This document shows, in pieces, positions 41,416 to 43,900 of a stretch of DNA of 43,900 bases. The DNA is from Clostridiaceae bacterium. Lineage in GTDB: Bacteria > Bacillota > Clostridia > Lachnospirales > Lachnospiraceae. Each line of letters opens with the position of its first letter. The stretch's first letter is position 1. Below the pieces are notes generated by a model. It did no database searches. It was not told the DNA's origin and saw only the letters and a list, made by a program, of their open reading frames with translations. The position numbers and the translations under genes were made by a program. The stretch covers positions 1 to 43,900 of the forward strand of contig QXXC01000031.1 of assembly GCA_009911305.1 (NCBI GenBank). The letters run 5' to 3'.

Positions 41416-42381
41416 TCAATTGACGGCAAATCCTTTTGCAAGGTACTCACACACATAATCCTTAACCCCGTCCTCAAGGCTGTAAAATGGATCCGCATAT
41501 CCACTTTTCAATAATTGGTTCGTCTCTGCTTTTGTATAATACTGATATCTGGAATGCAGCTCTGACGGCATGTCAATAAACCGGATATCCGGTTCAAGAT
41601 TCAGCGCCTTAAAGATCGCCTGCGCCAAATGAAAAAAGGTCTCCGCCGTCCCTGTCCCGATATTAAACAGGCCGCTGACCTCCGGATGAGCCATCAGAAA
41701 ACGAATGATCTTACATATATCCTTCACATAGATGAAATCCCGTTTCTGCCCTCCGTCCTCAATCCCCTCCCGGTATGATTTAAAAAGACGGATCGCACCG
41801 CTCTGTATGATCTGCTTATATCCATGATATACAACGCTCGCCATCGAACCCTTGGCATATTCATTCGGCCCATACACATTAAAAAATTTCATTCCCACTG
41901 CCTGCGCCGGCCTTCTGTCCTGTTTTTCAGCCCACATATCAAAGAGATGCTTGGAGTAGCCATAGCGGTTCAGAGGCTTCAGGCCCTGAATATCCTTTTC
42001 GTCATCAAATCCGTCCTGCCCGTTTCCATACGTAGCGGCAGAGCTGGCGTATAAAAAGGAGGCCTTTTGTTCTGCCGCATAGTTCCACAATTCTTTGGAA
42101 TACTCAACATTATTTTTATATAAATAGTCAAAATCCGTTTCCGTTGTTGAAGAGCAGGCTCCCATATGAATGATATGCGTGACATCATCCATCTTCCAGA
42201 GCTTGTCTAAAAATTCATTTTTATGAAAATAGGATAAAAATTTCTTGTCCCTGATATTCATCCACTTTTCGCTTGTATGGATATTGTCTACTATAATAAT
42301 ATCTTCTCTGCCTGCTGCATTTAACGCGCCGACTATATTGCTTCCTATAAATCCGGCTCCGCCTGTCACAATGACGCTCAT
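41416..42381 (-). CDS. hldD: ADP-L-glycero-D-manno-heptose 6-epimerase
   Basis: A 321-residue extended short-chain dehydrogenase (NADP-type epimerase). The nucleotide motif is VTGGAGFIGSNIV (residues 4-16), the catalytic dyad is YGYSK near 138-142, and HldD-specific segments are IIHMGACSSTTETD, YLYKNNVEYS and FFNVYGPNEYAKG. Length is near the 310 of the E. coli enzyme. It turns ADP-D,D-heptose into ADP-L,D-heptose. It overlaps hldE by four bases. This is unusual in a Gram-positive. Confidence 0.93.
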   Translation of the reverse strand: MSVIVTGGAGFIGSNIVGALNAAGREDIIIVDNIHTSEKWMNIRDKKFLSYFHKNEFLDKLWKMDDVTHIIHMGACSSTTETDFDYLYKNNVEYSKELWNYAAEQKASFLYASSAATYGNGQDGFDDEKDIQGLKPLNRYGYSKHLFDMWAEKQDRRPAQAVGMKFFNVYGPNEYAKGSMASVVYHGYKQIIQSGAIRLFKSYREGIEDGGQKRDFIYVKDICKIIRFLMAHPEVSGLFNIGTGTAETFFHLAQAIFKALNLEPDIRFIDMPSELHSRYQYYTKAETNQLLKSGYADPFYSLEDGVKDYVCEYLAKGFAVN

Positions 42382-43820
42382 GTTGCCGCCTCCTCGTTTG
42401 TTATGATTTTATTTATCAGAGCCGTGGTCGAATATCCTTCCATGTAGCGGACCAGCCTCACCTCGCCTGCATATTCCCTGCCTGCCACTTTGCTGAGCGT
42501 ATAATCGCCCCCCTTTACCAGTACATCCGGCCTGATACGTTTTAACATCTGCTCCGGCGTATCCTCATCGAATATCACAACCGCATCCACACATCCCATA
42601 GAGGCAATCACACAGGCCCTGTCTTCCTGTCTGTTGAGAGGACGGCTGCCGCCCTTTAATCTGTGCACAGAGCCATCGGAATTCAGGCCGACAATCAGCC
42701 GATCGCCAAATTCGGCGGCGGCATACATCAAACATGCATGTCCTTTATGGAACATATCAAAGCACCCGTTTGTAAATACGACTTTTTTCCCCTCTTCTTT
42801 CCACTCTGCGCTTTTCTTAACTGCCTCCTCCAGGGACATGATTTTATTCGTCACTGCCCATGCCCGCCCGTTTCCAAGAGCACGTTCAATTTCCTTTTGT
42901 GTAACAGCCGCCGTCCCGCGTTTTCCCACCACGATTCCCGCGGCGGTATTGGCAATCCGAAGCGTTTCCTTTAACGGCATCCGTCCCCAGAACGCTGAAA
43001 CTGCCGCAATCACCGTGTCTCCGGCTCCGGAAACGTCAAATACTTCCTTTGCGTCAGCCCTTAATGAAATCGACTCCCCATTATTTTCTAACAATGTCAT
43101 CCCGCATTCGGAGCGCGTGATTAACAGATAGGTTGTCCCTAACCTGTCGAAAACCGCTCCGCACCGGGCCACAATTTCATCCGTATCATTCTTCATCTTA
43201 ACCCCTGCCCACTCCATAACCTCCTTCAGGTTAGGCGTGATCATGGTTGCCCCCGTATATTTTTCCCAGTCCTTTCCCTTTGGATCAACCAGGACAGCCT
43301 TACCGGCCTGGCTGCATAACCGGATCACTTCCCGGCAGAGTGCTTCACTGCAGATTCCCTTGCCATAGTCTGAAAGGACGATCACATCATAATGGCCGAG
43401 TATTTTTTTCACATTGCCTATGAGGAGCTTGTGTTCCTCCTCATTCACCCTTTCATCATCGTGACAGTCCATTCTTACAATCTGCTGACAGTTCCCGATT
43501 ACCCTTGTTTTCGTATTCGTACACCGTCCCCGGCTTTTCAGAATATATCTGCTCTCTATGCCGGCCCCTGACATGCTTTTACAAATCTCTTCTCCGAATG
43601 AATCTGCGCCTACCGCTCCGATCAAAGCGGCTTCAGCCCCTAAAGACGCGATGTTATTTGCAACATTTGCAGCTCCTCCCGCACGGTAAAACTCACTTTT
43701 AACCTTTACAACCGGAACCGGCGCTTCAGGGGAAATGCGTTCTACCAGTCCCTCGCAAACAATGTCCAGAATAATATCGCCTATTACCAGAACCCGGTTC
43801 TTCTGCTCTGCTGTCCGCAT
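42378..43820 (-). CDS. hldE: Bifunctional heptose-7-P kinase / heptose-1-P adenylyltransferase
   Basis: A 480-residue protein matching E. coli HldE (477) in length and order. Residues about 8-310 are a PfkB-type kinase (GDIILDIVCEG, RAGGAANVANNIASLGAE, DVSGAGDTVIAAV), and about 335-475 are a cytidylyltransferase-fold domain with TNGCFDMFHKGH (HxGH) and VKGGDYTLSKVAG. It makes heptose-1,7-bisphosphate and later ADP-D,D-heptose. GmhA and GmhB, which supply the other steps, are not in the window. AAGGAG lies upstream of the ATG, and it starts 2 bases after the stop of the previous gene. Confidence 0.95.
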   Translation of the reverse strand: MRTAEQKNRVLVIGDIILDIVCEGLVERISPEAPVPVVKVKSEFYRAGGAANVANNIASLGAEAALIGAVGADSFGEEICKSMSGAGIESRYILKSRGRCTNTKTRVIGNCQQIVRMDCHDDERVNEEEHKLLIGNVKKILGHYDVIVLSDYGKGICSEALCREVIRLCSQAGKAVLVDPKGKDWEKYTGATMITPNLKEVMEWAGVKMKNDTDEIVARCGAVFDRLGTTYLLITRSECGMTLLENNGESISLRADAKEVFDVSGAGDTVIAAVSAFWGRMPLKETLRIANTAAGIVVGKRGTAAVTQKEIERALGNGRAWAVTNKIMSLEEAVKKSAEWKEEGKKVVFTNGCFDMFHKGHACLMYAAAEFGDRLIVGLNSDGSVHRLKGGSRPLNRQEDRACVIASMGCVDAVVIFDEDTPEQMLKRIRPDVLVKGGDYTLSKVAGREYAGEVRLVRYMEGYSTTALINKIITNEEAAT

Positions 43821-43822
43821 CT

Positions 43823-43900
43823 CTATAAGTTCTCCTTATACCACTGAATCGCCGCCTCTATTCCCCTCTCAAAGCTCCATTCCGGTTCATACCCAAGCAT
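43823..43900 (-). CDS. C-terminal end of a probable NAD-dependent sugar epimerase/dehydratase
   Basis: The window begins inside this gene. The last 25 codons read LGYEPEWSFERGIEAAIQWY then KENL and a TAG at 43825-43823, the usual ending of extended SDR sugar epimerases or dehydratases. Its first part is outside the window. The tight spacing (2 bases) puts it in the same operon as hldE. Which sugar it acts on cannot be told. Confidence 0.6.
   Translation of the reverse strand: MLGYEPEWSFERGIEAAIQWYKENL

Noticed and set aside
1..43900. CRISPR array, rRNA or tRNA genes, prophage
   Set aside because: No repeat-spacer pattern, tRNA-like cloverleaf or phage structural gene was seen on reading; the integrase has no phage neighbours.

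Overview
The window looks like chromosome from an anaerobic, spore-forming clostridium of the Lachnospiraceae type. The evidence is moderately high GC, Gram-positive AAGGAGG ribosome binding sites, a T-box leader on leuS, a VanW-family wall protein, a SleB-like cortex/wall hydrolase, ATP-type PEP carboxykinase, a clostridial two-subunit isopropylmalate dehydratase, and small fold-back repeats between genes. The species is not assigned. No rRNA, tRNA, CRISPR array or prophage module was seen.

Left part (1-23.6 kb) is mostly housekeeping and regulatory. A stand-alone tyrosine recombinase (126-965) lies beside a dif-like palindrome (49-76). Next come an AMMECR1/MEMO fusion, a VanW protein, a DUF1349 protein, a MATE exporter and a TrmH/SpoU RNA methylase. 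leuS follows with a complete T-box leader. An ECF sigma / zinc anti-sigma / membrane protein operon comes next; its sigma gene has no standard start codon in frame. A chemotaxis receptor, pckA and a wall hydrolase follow. At 17.9-18.5 kb a PD-(D/E)XK nuclease remnant (DUF1703 type) is split by two different TA-flanked fold-back elements, each exactly 160 bp, placed head to tail. A six-gene minus-strand run (leuC, leuD, GNAT, small membrane protein, unknown, ybaK) faces a LysR gene across a strong dyad.

Right part (23.8-43.9 kb) is one long minus-strand surface-polysaccharide operon with overlapping or nearly touching genes. In transcription order it carries an SDR end, hldE, hldD, a GT9, a GT4, asnB, a GT4, two polytopic polymerase/ligase-like proteins, a Wzx flippase, a GT2, a VioF-like formyltransferase, a WbqC-like protein, a PurN-like formyltransferase, a DegT aminotransferase, a GT2-GtrA gene, a methyltransferase and a DUF6020-like membrane protein. 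It suggests a Wzx/Wzy-assembled glycan containing heptose (via ADP-heptose) and probably an N-formylated amino sugar.

The most striking pattern is three long poly-G tracts (10, 10 and 9 G on the coding strand) within genes of this operon. The first breaks the GT2-GtrA gene and one base fewer restores it. The second sets the C-terminus of the formyltransferase, and one base fewer would give an ATGA overlap with the next gene. The third lies in frame inside the polymerase. This is the expected layout of a phase-variable surface glycan switched by slipped-strand mispairing, here combined with an ADP-heptose pathway in a Gram-positive background.
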